Below, in pieces: positions 44,801 through 56,524 of a DNA stretch of 64,000 nt. The translations under genes were made by a program, and so were the position numbers. The stretch lies in NCBI GenBank assembly GCA_029582155.1, contig CM055908.1, forward strand, positions 16,479,352 to 16,543,351, in the 5' to 3' direction. The notes beneath the pieces are model-generated. The model saw only the letters and a list, made by a program, of their open reading frames with translations. It was not told where the DNA came from and searched no databases. How positions within the stretch are numbered: the stretch's first letter is position 1; every line of letters begins with the position of its first letter. Origin of the DNA: Panopea generosa. Lineage: Eukaryota; Mollusca; Bivalvia; Adapedonta; Hiatellidae.

Positions 44801-47800
44801 TACTATTTACAAGAGTTATACCACTTTCTACAATTTACAGGAGTTATGTCTCCATCTACCTTTACAGGAGATATGTCCTTTTTCTACAATTTACAAGAAT
44901 TATACCCCTTTCTACCATTTACAGGAGATATGTCCCTTTCTACCATTTACATTTACCATTTACAGGAGATATGTTACTTTCTACCATTTACAGGAGATAT
45001 GTTACTTTCTACCATTTACAGGAGATATGTCCCTTTCAACCATTTACAAGAGTTATACCCCTTTTTATCATTTACAGGAGATATGTTACTTTCTTCCATT
45101 TACAGGAGATATGTTACTTTCTACCATTTACAGGAGATATGTCCCTTTCAACCATTTACAAGAGTTATACCCCTTTTTATCATTTAAAGGAGTTATACCC
45201 TTTCTACCATTTACAGGAGATATATCTCTTTCTGCCATATACACCAATTATACCCCTTTTCATCATTTACATGAGATATGTTCCTTTCTTCCATTTACAG
45301 GAGATATATCCCTTTCTACCATTTATGGAAGATAAACCCCTTTCTACCATTTACAAGAGTTATTCCCCTTTCTTTTATTAGAGGAGATAAACCCCTTTCT
45401 ACCTTTACAGGTGTTATACCCCTTTCTCCCATTAACACGAGTTATACCCCTTTCTACCATTTACAAGAGTTATGTCCCCGTCTACCATTTACAAGAATTA
45501 TACCCCTTTTTATCATTTACAGGAGATATGTTACTTTCTACAATTTACAGGAGATATGTCCCTTTCAACCATTTACAAGAGCTGTACCCCTTTCTATAAT
45601 TTACAGGAGTTATACCCTTTCTACCATTTACAGAAGATATATCCCTTTCTACCATTTACAGTAATTATGCCTCTTTTCATCATTTACTGAGATATGTTCC
45701 TTTCTTCCATTTACAGGAGATATGTACTTTTCTACCATTTATAGAAGATATACCCATTTCTGCCTTTTACACGAGTTATACCCCTTTCTTTCATTTACAG
45801 GAGTTATGTCCCTGTCTATAATTTACAGGAGTTGTGTCCCTTTAAACCATTTACAGAAGATATGTCCCGTTCTACAATTTACAAGAGTTATACCCTTTCT
45901 GCCATTTACAGGAGATATGTCCTTTTCTTCCATTTACAAGAAGTATACCCCTTTCTACCATTTGTAGGAGTTATGTCCCTTTTAACCATTAACAGGAGTT
46001 ATACCCCTTTCTACTATTTACAGGAGATATGTCCCTGTCTACCATTTACATGAGATATGTTCGTTTCAACCAATTAGAGGAAATATGTCCGTTCTACCAT
46101 TTACAAGAGTTATACCCTTTTGTACTTTTTACAGAAGTAATACCCCTTTCTTCCATTTACATGAGATGTGTCACTATGTACCATTTACAAGAGTTATCCC
46201 TCTTTCTACCATTTACGGGAGTTATGTCCCTGTCTACCATTTACAGGAGATATGTTCCCGTCTACCATTTACAAGAGATATGTCACTTTCTACCATTTAC
46301 AAGAGTTATACCCCTTTTTACCATTTACAGATATATGTCCCCACCAACCATTTACAAGAGTTATACCACTTTCTACCATTTACAGGAGATGTGTTCCTTT
46401 CTACTATTTACAGGAGATATATCCATTTTACCATTTTCAGGAGATATACCCCTTTCTACCATTTACAGGAGTTATGTCCCCGTCTACCATTTACAAGAGT
46501 TATACCCCTTTCTTCCATTTACAGAAGATACGTCCCTTTCTACCATTTACAGGAGATATGTCACTTTCTACCATTTACAGGAAATATGTACCCGTCTACC
46601 ATTTTCAAGAGTAATATCCCCGTCTACCATTTACAAGATTTATACCCCTTTCTTCCATTTACAGGAGATACGTCCTTTTCTACCATTTACAGGAGATATG
46701 TTCCTTTCTACCATTTACAAGAGATACGTCCCTCTCTACCATTTACAGGAGATACGTCCCTTTCTACCATTTACAGGAGATATGTTCTCGTCTACCATTT
46801 ACAATAGTTATACCCTTTCTACTATTTACACTTTCATATTTGCATTATGTCGATAATTTTCAGAAATTTCATCAGGTTTAATTGTTTCTTTAATTGAATA
46901 CAAAGTTTTTGATTACCCTATGTTTTATTATCCTCAGAAAAGGTTTCTATCAAATTCTCGCAGGCGTACACAAAGCTGTAGGAAAAGAACCTTTGCAACA
47001 ACCGCGTTTTGTGAAAAGCGTTGCTGTGGTAAGTATAATAGTTCATAATTATATAATTATGACAAGTTTGACAAGTTAATTTCCATTATTTCCTGAAGGT
47101 CTGAGACCCATGAGTAGTCACATATATATGATTACAAATATTGCGAAAAAAATCATATAAAAATATAAAATAATTACATACAAATTAGTGGAGCCATTTC
47201 GTGAAAAAATGGTGCTATTTTTGAGAAAAGCACCAAACTTGGCACAAACATAGAACAAGATTAGCTGATTATTTTAACGCCGAGTCCCACTTTCAAAACA
47301 ATCTTGGATTTTCCACCAATTTGAAAGTGGATCTCGGTGTTAAAATAATCAGTTAACCTTGTACTATGTTTGTGCCAAGTTTGGTGCTTTTCTAAAAAAA
47401 ACGCACAATTCACTCAATATACAGCACCATATTGCCCCACTAAATATGATAAAGCATTTAATGTTGTCTATTATAAACAACTATGCAGATTGTAATACAG
47501 GCTTTGTTGGACTAGTCTGTGAAATAAGAGTATGTAGGTAAAGTATATATCCATTTGATTATGTACATCAATGAAGGTTATTCAAGTAAATTTGAAAAAA
47601 TAAAAAGGAAAAGCCAAACTTGTATTATTAAATTAACATTTTATTTAAACTTATACTGATGTAAATATTCAGGATAGTGTTTCGCAAACTGCCCTATGGA
47701 AATGACACCATGAATAGCGTATGCAAAGGTGATGATAATTCTATTTATCGCCGCTATCGGTTTCCCATATGGGCGACGCGTCCATAAGAGTATTGGTAAT

Positions 47801-50800
47801 TTTAGTTTTTGAAGGATATTGAAGAGATACAGAAGACCGTTTTTTAGCGTCCCTGGTTCTTTTATATGCCCAGTGTTAAGCACCGATACATGGGACCTCA
47901 GTTTTTAGTATTTTTAGTTGGAGGAGCGGGGGATCAAACATGTGATTACAAGGCGTGTACAGACTGCAGTCACATTTATGTGATGGTTGGGAGGGATATT
48001 ACCAGGGTGTACAGACTGCAGTCACATTTATGTGATGGTTGGGAGGGAGATTACCAGGCGTGTACAGACTGCAGGCACATTTATGTGACGTTTGGGAGTG
48101 AGATTACCAGGCGTGTACAGACTGCAGTCACATTTATGTGATGTTTGGGAGATTACCAGGCGTGTACATACTGCAATCACATTTATGTGATGTTTGGGAG
48201 ATTACCAGGCGTGTACAGACTGCAGTCACATTAATGTGATGGTTGGGAGGGAGATAACCGGGATGTACAGACTGCAGGCATATTTATGTGATGTTTGGGA
48301 GATTACCAGGCGTGTACAGACTGCAGGCACATTTATGTGATGTTTGGGAGATTGCCAGGCGTGTAAAGACTGCAGGTACACTTATGTGATGGTTGGGAGG
48401 GAGATTACCAGGGTGTACAGACTGCAGTCACATTTATGTGATGGTTGGGATTGAGATTACCAGGCGTGTACAGACTGCAGGCATATTTATGTGATGTTTG
48501 GGAGATTACCAGGCGTGTACAGACTGCAGGCACATTTATGTGATGTTTGGGAGATTGCCAGGCGTGTACAGACTGCAGGTACATTTATGTGATGGTTGGG
48601 AGGGAGATTACCAGGGTGTACAGACTGCAGGCACATTTATGTGATGTTTGGGAGATTACCAGGCGTGTACAGACTGCAGTCACAAATATCATGCATATTT
48701 TTTATTATCAATTGTGTTGTTGTTGTTTTTTCTTCTTATTTAAACTTAAAACAGCAGGGGAATACTATTACAGTGTAACAAAAGTATCTAAAACTACACA
48801 AGATAAAATTATAAATTTTGTGTTAATTGAAGAAAATTGTCCATGTCGGTATAAATGTTAAGCCGATATTCTTAGATTTTTTTTTATCTAAAATAGAGGG
48901 GTAACAATGGAGAAAAAAATATTGCAAAAAACTGTAAGCGTTTTTTTTCTTCTCAAAATGACAATAATATCCCTTCTTTGATGCTTGAATCACAAAAATC
49001 TGATGTTGTGTTTACATTAATGGGAAAACTCCAAATGTGCCTCCCAGACAAGTACTTGCAGTTACTTATCTCTGTTTATGTCTTTGGTAATACGAAATAT
49101 ATCAACTTCTGGTCTCGGTGTCATGCTTCTTTACCCATGGTGCTAAATGCACTGACGACAGTTACATACTTTTTGCTTCCTTTTTATTTTAGCATCCGAG
49201 ATACTACATAAAACCGCTTCTTACATTATTGAACGATGTGGCCGTCATGCATCTGGAGACCCCGTTAGTATTTACAAACACTGTCCAGCCCGTAAACCTC
49301 ACAGGCAAGTTGAGTCTTCCTTATTTTCTATTTTGGGTTAAAGATGCATCATCTATAACTTTCTGTTCAGAAAATAATAAAAACTTTAATGAACCACAAA
49401 GACGAGGGTTCAATTCGAAGATAATGGTTGATTACATCCATGTAGTTAATCTTTTTTATGAGAAATATGTTAGTATACAAGTCGCCATTTTCCGTTTTAT
49501 TCGTCAATGTTTTAGCACAACCCCGATACGGGCCAATGAGTGACTTTATCGCGGGCCGCAATTTAATATTTAATTATTTGGTAAACAAAAGTAAAGAATT
49601 TTACACTATATAGACAAATAACAATCGAAGTTGAACAAAATATCCATACTATATGATGTTTTATATTAATGTGCAGTTTTACAGCTAAGATCGAAAACAT
49701 AACGGCGACGTGGTTGAGACCTCTTTATCGTAATTATCAGTAAGCATATAAGCCCCACGGCGCACTGAGTTAAACATATTCAATTAAAAGATAGATAACA
49801 CCAAAGCAATTTATATTGGACTGTATGTACATATTAATTAACTTTTAATTATATTTAATGTAATTTAAGACAAATCGAGAAATGTTCACTGCAGACAACG
49901 AGCTGGTACATAGTTTGGTAAAAATACTACCACACTACTACTAAATTAAAAAAAAAAACTACTACGGTGTCCTATTGGAGTCATCGTGGCATATTTACTA
50001 CATTAAGACAATCAGAAACAATAAAACAACGAAACTGCCACGGTGAAAAGTCGAAACAACGAATTTGACTTTTAATCATCGCTGTTTCGTTGTTTTCGAC
50101 TTTTTCACCATTTTTTTTCTTTTGTTTTTTTTTCCGACTTTATTTCAACTAATACGAATGCCGCGATGGCCCCCATCGGACACCGTATAATCATCTTAAA
50201 TTTAGTCAACTGTCCAAATTAATCTTAAATATATTAAATACAAAAATGTTTCGTATTTGAAATAGTATAATAATATTCTACTCTACGTTCCGTATTAGTT
50301 ATTCTGCAAATATGATATCAAAACAGTTCACCTTTTCACGCACGGAGGACAAAATAAAGAACACGTGTGTAGCTTATTACCATCATATAATAAGTAAATC
50401 TGCTGTTAATCACGTTACAGAAAATAAATACAGTAACAGTAAACGACAAAACTTTCCCCTTTCTTTTTCTAAATGTCTTCTTCTTCTTCTTCTTCTTCTT
50501 CTTCTTCTTCTTCTTTTTTCTTCTTCTTATTATTATCATTAGTATTCTTTTTTTCTTCTTTGTATCATTAAAATGACTATTTTTATTATTGTTTTCTGTA
50601 TTATAATTGCTATTTACATTTCGGTGTATTTGAATTTGCTTGTTATATTATACTCTTTTCACTGTTGCTGTGAATGTTTCTGTAGATGCAGCATTTGACA
50701 AGGTTGCCATGCGAAGTGATCGATGTCTGGTTCATGGCCTTGGTGTTACGTATGAAAGTAAGTTGTAGAATTGTAAATTTTTTATAAACATTTTACAATC

Positions 50801-52853
50801 TTTTTACTTTTCCTCTTTTCCTTTCTACTTGCGGCGTAATTCCATATTCAAAGTGTCTCGAATAATAATAGCGAAAACAACGCTACCAAGTACTTTTAGA
50901 CGTAAGAGAGTGGGGCGAGGTCCGACGTTGATTAGGTAAATCTGTTAATGCATTCCAGTGCGCCAGTAGTATGTCCCAGTAGCTGACATTTCTCCATTTA
51001 CGACTGTTATACCTTAATGTAAAAACATGAAACATGAGCGTGGGAGCGTTTCAATTATTGGGGGGAGGGGGCGGAGACTCCCTACCTGACACACAATTCA
51101 TAGTACCCTAGTGCGTTTACCAGACTGTATCGTAATTCAACTTTTGTTGAAGCGGGTGGTTTGAACATATTTTATTTCTATCTATATTACAGAAATGAAT
51201 GGGGATGGCCCGCAAGATCTTCCAAAATTAGATTCGACATTTCCCCTTTATTTTCATAAATAACGTATAGAAGTAGTTAATTATGCCTGCAATGACTTGA
51301 ATGGTTGCTGGTGAATGGCACAGAGAACTGTTAACAGCATATAATGTAGTGATACTAAGTAACGCATCAGTAATATAGTTAACGTAAATGAGGAATAAAA
51401 ATAGTCCAAGGACAAAGCCTTTTGGAACCCCTGGTGTGATTAGTTTAAGATCAGATACTGCAGAGTAAATGACAAGTTTTTGCTATTTATTTGAGAAGTA
51501 ATTTGATAACCAATTAATAAATTCTCTTTAATTTCGTTTTCACGTAGTTTGAAAAGCAGTCGCTTACGCCACACTCTGTCAAACGCTTTTGAAATAGCAC
51601 AGAACACCATACATGGTTATGATCGAGCGTTTGGCAGATATTATGATATGACTAATTGATGTGATCAGATAAAAGGCCGGACTAATATTTATACAATAGT
51701 TGATTTGTCAAAAAGAAGTCACACAGTTTTAAAACTAGTCTTTCAAGAATCTTTCCACTACATAATATATTTTAAATTGTAATATGAATTATTTAACAAA
51801 TCCTCAATTAAGTCACCTAGAAGTATGTTGCTCTTTGAAATGTCTGTTTTTTTACTTATTTCTATTGAAGTTATTAAAGATAGTTTTGGACGATAAAAGA
51901 CACATATAAGATCCAAACCAAATGGATTAACTATAAAATTCTTCAAGGTCAGTTTTTCCTGAGTGCAATAAAACTATTTTAAATATGCAAGCATTCCACC
52001 TCTATACAGGGACTTCTATGCAATTGAACGCTTACTAAACTGTGACGTCATCCTAAAAATTAGCTAAAGCAACTGACCAATCAATGTGCTCAAATGGAGC
52101 TTTCCCATCAATGCTATTTAACGGACCCAATCAGGAGAGCTGGGTTCGTATTGCAGACTAATGATTGATAGATAAACAATGATTTCCATTGATTGGTCCA
52201 GCGTTAAGCTAAATGTCCAATGCTTATCAAAATAAAATATGAGCTATAAAAGAAATGTTTGTGGAAAATGTCACAGTGTAATTTCCCCCAGATATGATCT
52301 CGCCTTTGCAAAAATAAACAAAATAAAGCAACCATTACGACATAAATATGAAGTTAATATAATTGAGCAATGTTAGGCCTCCAATAATAAAACCTCTGTT
52401 TGGTCACTTTTGCAATATATTACTGACACCAGACATTGTCTAATCTTCCAGAACCAAAGGAAAAAGAGGCGGATGTTATGCAGAAGGTCAGCATAAACAT
52501 AATTCGCGAATCTGTGTGTAAGGCAAAATCAACGAAAAACCGTCTTCGCGTGAACACAAAGATGCACATATGTTCGTTTACTCCGGGCCAATCTGCATGT
52601 TATGTAAGTATCTTATGACGTATGTTTCTTAGTTATCGAACGGTTTTCTCGACTCCTTTGGCGTTAAATCACACAATATGGCGTAATAGATCATCACTGA
52701 TACAAAGAAATGTACTAGAAACGTGGATAACCTCAAATTTTGTGTGTTTTTTTTCGGTTTTAAAACAGATTTTAATGTCGTATTAATCAAGCTTTGTAGT
52801 GTGGATCACCGCCAAAATGACCATACGCAACAGGGACTACTTTGGATTCCTCG

Positions 52854-52893
<40 letters not shown>

Positions 52894-54785
52894 AACAGAA
52901 AAAAAATCAACCAATATTGTGATTATTGCATTATATCATTTATTTTAAAAAAATGTTGTATGATAAAAACCAAACACTACAATAATATCAATCAAATTAG
53001 GAAGGCGAATGGTTGTTTATTAAAATCCGACTATCAGTACTTTTATGTTCTTTGATTGTAATCTAGCAGAAGGGCCCCGTTACCATAGGAAATCAATTAC
53101 AGTTACAAATTAAATATGATATAGGTCAAAACACAATACAGTTACAATGAAAATATGGTATAGATCAATACTCAGTACAGTTACAATGTAAATATGGTAT
53201 AGGTCAATACTCAGTACAGTTACTATGTAAATATGGCATATACCAATAGTCAGTACAGTTACAATGTAAATATGATATAGGTCAATACTCAGTACAACAA
53301 CAATGTAAATATTATATAGGTCAATACTCAGTACAGTTACAATGTAAATATGGTATAGGTCAATACTCAGTATAATGGCAATGTATACATGGTATATGTC
53401 AATTCACAGTACAGTTACAATGTATATATGGTATAAGACAATACTCAGTACAGTTACAATGTATATATGGTATAGGTCAATTCTCAGTACAGTTACACTT
53501 TAACTATGATATAGGTCAATACTCAGTACAGTTACAATGCAAACATTGTATAGGTCAATACTCAGAACAGTTACAATATAAATATATTATGGTATAGGTC
53601 AATACTCAGTACAGTTACACTGTACGTATGATATAGGGCACCATTTCAACACAGGTATGAAGTTGGTTCATTTCACATGTTTAAACGCATTAAGATCAGT
53701 AGCTTATTAGTTGTATTAAACAGTAAATAGTTGGGTTTAAAATTATATTGTTGTCAGATCAAAACCATTACAATTTTCGAGAATGTCTTATCATTTTAGG
53801 GCAATATCCACTGTACTTTGATAGAACTTTTGAACCGGTATATAAATTAACAAATAACAACAGTGAGAAACTGTCAAAAATACGACAAAATGTTTTCATT
53901 ATTTTATAGATGTTACAACGAGGCTTGACATTTATTTTCACTTGATATAGATAGAGACTTCATTCTTTTATTTTTTGTATTTAAAAAGAGTAAAAAAATA
54001 ACTGAATGTGATGGTACATATTTAAAATTTCTAGTTTTCTTTTCGAAAAATGACGATATTTTAAAATTGACAAGTACGAGCTTTTTTGCAATGTACGCCA
54101 ACATCTGACGTAACGTCATATATTTACCTACAAGAAAAACGTAAAAAAATATATTTAAAGTGAATTTTTTAAACAAACAATGCGCGGAGATAATAACAGG
54201 TGCAATTTCTGTACTTTAAATTGTCCATTTCTTCGTAACTTTTTGAAATTTTGGGCGTTAAACACGCATTAAAAAATAGAAAATGTTTGCGATGTTTGTG
54301 ATGAAGGCGGTTATCGAAGATCTATCATTTGATTGAGATGACTGAGGAAAAAAAATCCATCATGAGTTCATCCATTTAGGATAGAGAAACCTCACCCCCT
54401 GGGTCATAAATACATTCAGGGAACTCGGCAGGGCCTCGTCTATGCATGTAGTTTCGACCCCTCGGGTGACATATTTCTATCCCACACGGATACTCATGAT
54501 GTATTCTTATAATCTTCTTCCCCCCTTCTAGGATCTTCCTATTGATACAATGTTGCTTTAGTTGGTGTGATAGTTGTCCTTAGAAATGTAACCCAACATA
54601 ATTTATGACCAATTATAATTTAGGGTGACAGCGGCGGAGCTGTTGGTTGCTATGACAAGAATAACGTTTTCCGGCAAGTGGGCATTGTTTCCTTTGGACC
54701 TGGTCATAAACTATGCAGAAACGGCTACTCCGTAGATACAAGGGTGTCAAGTTACTTGGAATGGATCCATGCTAACAAAATATAG
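38796..54785 (+). CDS. Secreted trypsin-fold (S1A) serine protease, chymotrypsin-like pocket, 271 aa, 7 coding exons
   Basis: The model joins 38796-38835, 41103-41289, 46938-47028, 49193-49304, 50686-50757, 52452-52603 and 54624-54785. Phases agree throughout and the sum is 816 nt. Signal peptide [15 protein letters not shown]; activation site [11 protein letters not shown] (residue 24/25). Catalytic triad His68 (LTAAHC), Asp121 ([10 protein letters not shown]) and Ser221 (GDSGGA). The Cys pairs expected for positions 42-58, 136-201, 168-182 and 191-220 of chymotrypsin numbering are present. The residue at position 189 is Ser215 (GQSACYGDSGG), and SFGPG follows, suggesting a chymotrypsin-like rather than trypsin-like pocket. 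The usual GWG near position 141 is HGLG. Secreted zymogen; digestion or immunity are inferred roles. Confidence 0.92.
39060..40105 (-). pseudogene. Dead mariner-type transposase (protease intron 1)
   Basis: On the minus strand, starting near 40100: [40 protein letters not shown] (helix-turn-helix), [37 protein letters not shown] (DETW codons at 39738-39749, first catalytic Asp), [20 protein letters not shown] (second Asp) and [17 protein letters not shown]-rich insert separates VIQVDHPP from LSPCDFF, where YSPD would be expected. Several shifts and stops occur. It is related to SETMAR-like and other mariner transposases. Terminal inverted repeats were not identified. Confidence 0.75.
40106..41102. 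other. Rest of protease intron 1, nothing recognised
   Basis: AT-rich intron with no coding frame or clear repeat, ending in the exon 2 acceptor. Confidence 0.5.
41103..41289 (+). CDS. Protease exon 2 (activation site, His of the triad)
   Basis: The acceptor TTTCACCGCAG ends at 41102. It encodes [11 protein letters not shown], then [36 protein letters not shown]. Donor AATCAAAG|GTAAAA, phase 2. The ATG at 41108 is internal, because exon 1 supplies the signal peptide. Confidence 0.92.
41745..44340. repeat. 2.6-kb minisatellite, 45-bp unit (protease intron 2)
   Basis: Roughly 55 units built from TTGGCTGAATATCAGCAGGT plus AATACAACAGACGCCAGTTG plus GTTAT, with scattered indels. Near 43860-44030 four successive units are almost identical, marking recent amplification; the left end is more diverged. 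A 45-bp period gives long open frames on both strands ([15 protein letters not shown] and [15 protein letters not shown] types), but indels break them. Confidence 0.92.
44770..46830. repeat. 2.1-kb minisatellite, 28-bp unit (protease intron 2)
   Basis: About 70 units of TTTCTACCATTTACAGGAG plus ATATGTCCC, with alternative endings GTTATACCCC. Two unit subtypes (GGAGATATGTCC and AGAGTTATACCC) alternate, and a longer block of several units is itself repeated near 44960-45180. It lies about 430 bp after the 45-bp array and just over 100 bp before exon 3. Many units contain TTTACAG, which looks like a 3' splice site. Confidence 0.92.
46938..47028 (+). CDS. Protease exon 3
   Basis: The acceptor TTATCCTCAG ends at 46937. 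It encodes [18 protein letters not shown] and [12 protein letters not shown], the strand pair and loop between the His and Asp segments. Donor GCTGTG|GTAAGT, phase 0. Confidence 0.85.
47186..47442. mobile_element. Fold-back MITE, family M3 (protease intron 3)
   Basis: About 257 bp, ends TAGTGG and CCACTA. A long inverted repeat pairs GCACCAAACTTGGCACAAAC and ATTATTTTAACGCCGAG with GTTTGTGCCAAGTTTGGTGC and CTCGGTGTTAAAATAAT. The left end also has a small hairpin (CACCATTT-like). There is no coding capacity. Confidence 0.75.
47940..48690. repeat. Minisatellite, about 49-53-bp unit (protease intron 3)
   Basis: About 15 units with GTGTACAGACTGCAGGCACA and TTTATGTGATGTTTGGGA plus GATTACCAGGC. Longer units carry an extra GGGA. 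The internal CACATTTATGTG is a short inverted repeat. Confidence 0.9.
49193..49304 (+). CDS. Protease exon 4 (Asp of the triad, GC donor)
   Basis: The acceptor TTTTATTTTAG ends at 49192. It encodes [20 protein letters not shown] and [17 protein letters not shown]. The donor is CACAG|GCAAGT, a canonical GC-AG intron; using it keeps frame with exon 5. Confidence 0.88.
49370..49695 (-). repeat. Dispersed repeat in the left arm (related to 33835-34140)
   Basis: The reverse complement contains GATAAAGTCACTCATTGGCC, GTTGTGCTAAAACATTGACG and ATTTCTCATAAA, as at 33835-34140. The mirror copy is at 63605-63930. Confidence 0.6.
49963..50187. mobile_element. Fold-back MITE M4 (left arm)
   Basis: 225 bp with terminal inverted repeats of about 30 bp beginning TACGGTGTCC and ending GGACACCGTA. 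An inner hairpin pairs GGTGAAAAGTCGAAACAACG with CGTTGTTTTCGACTTTTTCACC-type sequence. The mirror copy is at 63109-63333 with the same length. Confidence 0.75.
50477..50516. repeat. (CTT)n microsatellite (left arm)
   Basis: About 13 CTT units; mirrored as (GAA)n at 62773-62822. It explains the poly-Leu and poly-Lys open frames here. Confidence 0.9.
50686..50757 (+). CDS. Protease exon 5
   Basis: The acceptor TGTTTCTGTAG ends at 50685 and the donor TATGAAA|GTAAGT is at 50758. It encodes [20 protein letters not shown] and VTYE, with the Cys at position 136. An identical copy is on the minus strand at 62539-62610. Confidence 0.85.
51225..51960 (-). pseudogene. LINE family A remnant (left arm, protease intron 5)
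   Basis: Mirror of 61336-62071. On the minus strand [15 protein letters not shown] and [13 protein letters not shown] (endonuclease-type motifs) precede RT fragments. It is broken by many stops and was inserted in intron 5 before the inverted duplication, as both arms carry it. Confidence 0.7.
52452..52603 (+). CDS. Protease exon 6 (S1 pocket)
   Basis: The acceptor AATCTTCCAG ends at 52451 and the donor TGTTAT|GTAAGT is at 52604. It encodes [34 protein letters not shown] and [13 protein letters not shown]. It is open throughout, unlike the frameshifted mirror copy. Confidence 0.88.
52858..52890. repeat. (TA)n microsatellite (left arm)
   Basis: About 16 TA units. The mirrored tract at 60419-60433 has about 7, the largest length difference between the arms. 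Confidence 0.9.
53085..53645. repeat. Minisatellite, about 39-bp unit (protease intron 6)
   Basis: About 14 units of TACAGTTACAATGTAAATAT plus GGTATAGGTCAATACTCAG. The mirror array at 59660-60220 shows the same unit variants in the same order, so copy number was preserved since duplication. Confidence 0.9.
54624..54785 (+). CDS. Protease exon 7 (catalytic Ser, stop)
   Basis: The acceptor ATAATTTAG ends at 54623. It encodes [40 protein letters not shown] and [13 protein letters not shown], then TAG. An identical copy is at 58524-58685 on the minus strand. Confidence 0.93.
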   Translation, partial: GDSGGAVGCYDKNNVFRQVGIVSFGPGHKLCRNGYSVDTRVSSYLEWIHANKI

Positions 54786-54969
54786 ACCGTGGTGTGTACA
54801 TTTTGGACGGACCGACATAGATGCAAGGATGTCAAACTACCTGAATTTGATATATGCACTGTGGCGTGCACCTTTTGATGTGACAGACGCATCTGCGTTC
54901 TCACATGTGTACTTTATATAGAAATAAGGGTATGAAAAAAAAACTCAACAAAATTAGCATGCGTTATAA

Positions 54970-54975
54970 AATAAA
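54970..54975 (+). promoter_or_regulatory. Poly(A) signal of the protease gene
   Basis: AATAAA about 185 bases after the stop codon. It lies inside the duplicated arm, so the inverted copy carries it too (about 58333-58338). Confidence 0.6.
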
Positions 54976-56192
54976 CTTGTAAACCCAGGCCGATTCGAGT
55001 TTGTTTTTTGTTCATATATACTCACCATTTTTTGCATGGGGTTAAACACCCTTTTTTAACACATTTCATGTTATATATGGCATATATATGGTTAACAAAA
55101 ATGACAGGGTCGTCCTATTAATTTTACTAACATCTGCAATAAACCGAGTTTATGCTAGGGTATGCTAATTATGCTGTATTTATATAATTATCAACAAATT
55201 ACATTATTAAATCTCTTTGCTCAATTAATATTCTTCGCGTATTTAGCATTATTGTTATTTAGTCGCTGGTGTTGGTCTTTAAGAATCAAGTGATATAAAT
55301 TGATTATTCCAATTCTTTTATCAATTTTCTTTCTATGACACTGAATTATTTCATAACAAACACATTAAAATTTGTGCGAAAAAAATAAACCATTAAATAA
55401 TGTTTTGGATTATAAAAGAAATGTACTTGAATTTTAAGGTTTATGAAGGTTCTTTAGTTAAAATATAAAGTTAAAATAAATCTATGCTTAAGAATATAAA
55501 TAAAATACATAATAAAAAACATACTTTAAACTACACATCAATGCAATATCACCATGTGTTTATAAATATTTCGGACTGACCAACATTTACATAAAGACGG
55601 CTGACATAGCGACATATTTGCTGTATTCAATTGGGTACAATAAAACGCTGTATTGGGTACAGTAGTACGCTGAGTTGAGTACACAGAACATAAATCAGAA
55701 TTACATTTTATCTCATTTTCAAATCAAAATGTAAGCAAGATGCAATTATCATATTTTTTATATCTAAAAATCATCGTAAAGAGAATTTTATTTACAATAA
55801 ACGTATACGTTGTAATATGTTGGCAAACAATCTCAACTAAGGTTTAAACGACTTTCATAGTGACCGCAAACGTGATTTCAGTAATTTCTATATAGAACAT
55901 ATAAGGAAAATATATGCTGTTATAAAATTAAAAAAGGAAGCAAGAAGACGTTAACTTATTTTAATTTTTATTGTATCATAATATGGTTATATATTTAACT
56001 TAATGACTACACGTTGTAATAGGTTAGCAATTTAATAATGAAACAGTTCTAACGATAAAATTAAAATTCTCCTATATGTTTCTATGTCAACCAAATATCA
56101 CGGTTTAGCCAGGTAAGTAATAAAAACAGCCGATATCAAGGGGGATAACTTCTCTCGATAAGCCAGCGGAATGTCTGAAAAAGTCCCACATG

Positions 56193-56300
56193 ATTTACTT
56201 GGTATTGGCTTGGTATTGACTTGGTAATGACTTGATATTGTCTTGATATTGACATAATATTGACTTCATATTTTGACTTTATATTGACTTGATATTGAAT
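56193..56300. repeat. Short tandem array, CTTGATATTGA-like unit
   Basis: About nine units of GACTTGATATTG and variants (GGCTTGGTATTG, GACATAATATTG). Confidence 0.8.
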
Positions 56301-56524
56301 TACAAACATTTTTATCTTTGTTTAACATGGTTAAACACCAGTTCAGTATATGCTGTGCTGTATTATAGTGTGGGGCCATGGGTTATACATAACCTCCGTT
56401 TTATTTGCTCAGGAAGGCCTCCAAACCCCTACCACGATAATTATGGTAAAAGGTTAGTGACATCGCGCCAACCACCTGATATAAAGGATATTGTTCCGGT
56501 ATTCACACACTCCCACATTTATAA

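Larger units (their letters stand above)
49295..55084. repeat. Left arm of a giant inverted duplication
   Basis: The reverse complement of this segment is found at 58224-64000 over its whole length, and the match is still running at the window edge, so the true arm may start further left. Matched landmarks: exon 4 donor (49304 and 63991), MITE M4 (49963 and 63333), exon 5 (50686 and 62610), exon 6 (52452 and 60841), exon 7 (54624 and 58685). Coordinate sums stay between 113292 and 113309. Most of that drift comes from a shorter TA tract in the right arm. Confidence 0.95.

Noticed and set aside
44623..46856. Open frames up to 275 codons with YHLQE/FTGDM repeats
   Set aside because: All derive from the 28-bp minisatellite. 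A 28-bp period rotates through three frames, which explains several overlapping open frames.
50312..50542. Poly-Leu small protein (and mirrored poly-Lys frames)
   Set aside because: Translation of the (CTT)n/(GAA)n microsatellite present in both arms.
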